Part shown: positions 30,758-31,977 of the stretch, in pieces
Position numbering within the stretch: the stretch's first letter is position 1
Layout of the letters: each line of letters begins with the position of its first letter
Notes under the pieces: generated by a model
The model's input: the letters and a program-made list of their open reading frames with translations, nothing else
What the model was told of the DNA's origin: nothing
The model's database searches: none
Made by a program: the position numbers and the translations under genes
Source of the DNA: JBFKPQ01 sp041628225
Lineage (GTDB): Bacteria; Actinomycetota; Acidimicrobiia; Spongiisociales; JAENVV01
Assembly (NCBI GenBank): GCA_041628225.1
Contig: JBFKPQ010000010.1
Coordinates: 1 to 31,977 of the forward strand
Direction: 5' to 3'
Length of the DNA: 31,977 nucleotides

Positions 30758-31342
30758 ATGGACACCTACGACCCTCGATCGGCGCTCGTCATCGTCGACA
30801 TGCAGAACGACTTCGCCGATCCCAGCGGCAGTCTCAGCGTCCGCGGCGGAGACGAACTGGTGGGTTCGGTGAACGCCGAGATCATTCGTGCGACATCGCA
30901 CGGCGCCTTCGTCGTCTACACCCAGGACTGGCACCCGGCCGTCACTCCCCACTTCGCCAAGGACGGCGGCATCTGGCCGGTGCACTGCGTCGCCGACAGC
31001 TGGGGCGCCGAGTTCCATCCCAGGCTGGTGGTGGCAGGGCCGTCGGTCCGCAAGGGTGTCGGTGGCGAAGACGGGTATTCGGGTTTTACCGTGCGCGATC
31101 CCGTGACCGGGGCCGAGACTCCCACGGGACTCGCCGCCCTGCTGCGCAGCCGCGGCATCGACCGGGTGGTGGTCGCCGGCCTCGCGCTGGACTACTGCGT
31201 CAAGGCCACGGCACTCGATTCGGTCGCGGCCGGTTGGGCCACGACCGTACCCCGCCGCCTCACGGCGGCCGTCGACCTCGAAACGGGCGACGGTGAACGT
31301 GCGGCCGAGGAACTGGCCGAAGCGGGGGTGATCATCTCGTGA
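30758..31342 (+). CDS. pncA: Nicotinamidase
   Basis: 194 residues. The catalytic triad of nicotinamidase/pyrazinamidase is D14 in VIVDMQNDF, K99 in SVRKGVGG and C147 in LALDYCVKATA. The metal site reads D57 and H59 in QDWHP, then H65 and H76, the spacing seen in M. tuberculosis PncA (D49, H51, H57, H71, from recall). It deamidates nicotinamide to nicotinate, feeding the divergent pncB product. The ATG is six bases after TAGGGT. The last codon and stop overlap the GTG of the iron-sulfur protein gene (GTGA), so translation is coupled. Confidence 0.96.
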   Translation: MDTYDPRSALVIVDMQNDFADPSGSLSVRGGDELVGSVNAEIIRATSHGAFVVYTQDWHPAVTPHFAKDGGIWPVHCVADSWGAEFHPRLVVAGPSVRKGVGGEDGYSGFTVRDPVTGAETPTGLAALLRSRGIDRVVVAGLALDYCVKATALDSVAAGWATTVPRRLTAAVDLETGDGERAAEELAEAGVIIS

Positions 31343-31977
31343 AGATCGAGGTCACGGCACACGGGCCGTACGAGGTCACCGGCGACGTCCCCCTCGTTCC
31401 TCGGACGCCGGTGTACACGGAACACGGTGAGCCGATCACGTGGAAGACCGAACCTCCGCTCGACCACGACGCCACCTACTACCTGTGCCGTTGCGGACAG
31501 TCGAACACCAAGCCCTTCTGCGACGGCTCCCACGCCTTCGCCAGGTTCGACGGCGCAGAAGCCGCACCGACCACCGACTCGGCAGACCGGGCCGAACGGT
31601 ACGAGCGAACCGGCATCACGGTCACGAACGACGGAGAGCTGTGCGTCCACGCCGGCTTCTGCGGCAACCGACTCACGAATTGGTACCGCATGCTCGCCGA
31701 CGTCGACGACTCCGTGGCTCGCCTTCATCTCGTCGGCATGCTGGAGCACTGCCCATCGGGGGCACTGACGGTGGAGATCGACGGCGACGTTCTCGAGCCC
31801 GATCATCCCGCTCAGATCTCACCGGTGGCCGACGGTCCACTGTGGGTGACCGGATCGATCGAGATCGTCCGAGCCGACAGCGAACCGTTCGAGGTGCGTC
31901 CGCGGGTGACGTTGTGTCGCTGTGGAGCGTCGAAGACCAAGCCGCTGTGCGACGGAACCCACAAGGACATCGGATTC
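31339..31977 (+). CDS. Double-CDGSH iron-sulfur protein (runs off the window end)
   Basis: 213 codons from GTG 31339 stay open to the window edge. Two CDGSH zinc-finger-like motifs are visible: CRCGQSNTKPFCDGSH near residues 51-66, and CRCGASKTKPLCDGTH near 194-209. Between them lies a divergent [4Fe-4S] mono-cluster-like segment, with CVHAGFC and HCPSGAL (the DUF1271/Fer4_19-type pattern). So up to three Fe-S clusters (two [2Fe-2S] plus one more) in one chain. Such tandem-CDGSH proteins are small redox carriers in bacteria. Coupling to pncA by GTGA suggests a link to NAD redox metabolism, which is inference. The C-terminus is missing. Confidence 0.85.
   Translation, partial: MKIEVTAHGPYEVTGDVPLVPRTPVYTEHGEPITWKTEPPLDHDATYYLCRCGQSNTKPFCDGSHAFARFDGAEAAPTTDSADRAERYERTGITVTNDGELCVHAGFCGNRLTNWYRMLADVDDSVARLHLVGMLEHCPSGALTVEIDGDVLEPDHPAQISPVADGPLWVTGSIEIVRADSEPFEVRPRVTLCRCGASKTKPLCDGTHKDIGF

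Noticed and set aside
29236..31296. Plus-strand open frame (686 codons) opposite pncB and over pncA
   Set aside because: Antisense of pncB and a wrong frame over pncA; both of those genes have full catalytic motifs.
1..31977. Mobile elements, CRISPR arrays, tRNA or rRNA genes
   Set aside because: No transposase or integrase motifs, no regularly spaced repeats, and no tRNA cloverleaf or rRNA-like sequence were found by eye on either strand.

Overview
The window is about 32 kb of dense, high-GC (roughly 65-70%) bacterial chromosome. Codon use, the abundance of GTG starts, the Thr/Pro-rich secreted proteins, a class E sortase and many leaderless promoters point to an actinobacterium. A deep lineage such as Acidimicrobiia is my best guess, but it is inferred from gene style only. 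There are no rRNA, tRNA or CRISPR loci, insertion sequences or phage genes. It reads as core housekeeping chromosome with some accessory genes.

Layout. (1) 1-2017: the start of a TetR-type regulator gene (minus strand), then two overlapping PAP2-type phosphatase genes. (2) 2077-4815: aconitase. (3) 4870-5993 (minus): a lipoprotein and a secreted helical protein in one operon. (4) 6074-9473: oligoribonuclease, a cytoplasmic sulfite-oxidase-like molybdoenzyme, a membrane-anchored TlpA-like thioredoxin, a class E sortase with a tiny membrane protein, and a DUF5317-like membrane protein. (5) 9470-12147 (minus): a 29-residue hydrophobic peptide, a membrane HD-GYP-type protein and a second membrane protein with a degenerate HD domain. 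(6) 12480-16398: a co-directional run of an unknown conserved protein, a zinc alcohol dehydrogenase, a gamma-glutamyltransferase homologue and a histidine phosphatase. (7) 16522-17687: a secreted lysozyme-like protein and a membrane-anchored helix-hairpin-helix protein. (8) 17692-24008: NCS1 permease, RlmN, a LysM/M23 peptidase, a DUF885 protein and an APH-type kinase. (9) 24009-26183: SurE, an orphan beta-class DNA methyltransferase, an ABM-domain monooxygenase and a stand-alone IF-1. (10) 26243-28757 (minus): a peroxiredoxin-like gene with an in-frame TGA, an LppM-like lipoprotein and a CapA-type protein. (11) 28799-31977: an NAD-salvage locus with divergent nicotinate phosphoribosyltransferase and nicotinamidase genes, each translationally coupled to a small partner (a rhodanese, and a double CDGSH iron-sulfur protein cut by the window end).

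The most notable item is the peroxiredoxin-like gene at 26243-26899. Its reading frame is continuous except for one TGA at codon 35, exactly where the first cysteine of a CxxC redox motif belongs (residues DW-U-PYC). A hairpin resembling a bacterial SECIS element, with a GGU-containing loop, follows at the expected distance. I interpret it as a selenoprotein; a conventional caller would truncate it to the C-terminal 146 residues.

A second pattern runs through the whole window. At least twelve genes have a TANNNT hexamer ending exactly 6 or 7 bases before the start codon and no Shine-Dalgarno sequence, the arrangement expected for leaderless mRNAs. This rule was used to choose several starts (rlmN, the NCS1 permease, the DUF885 protein, the peroxiredoxin). 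Genes inside operons instead use 1-10 base stop/start overlaps.
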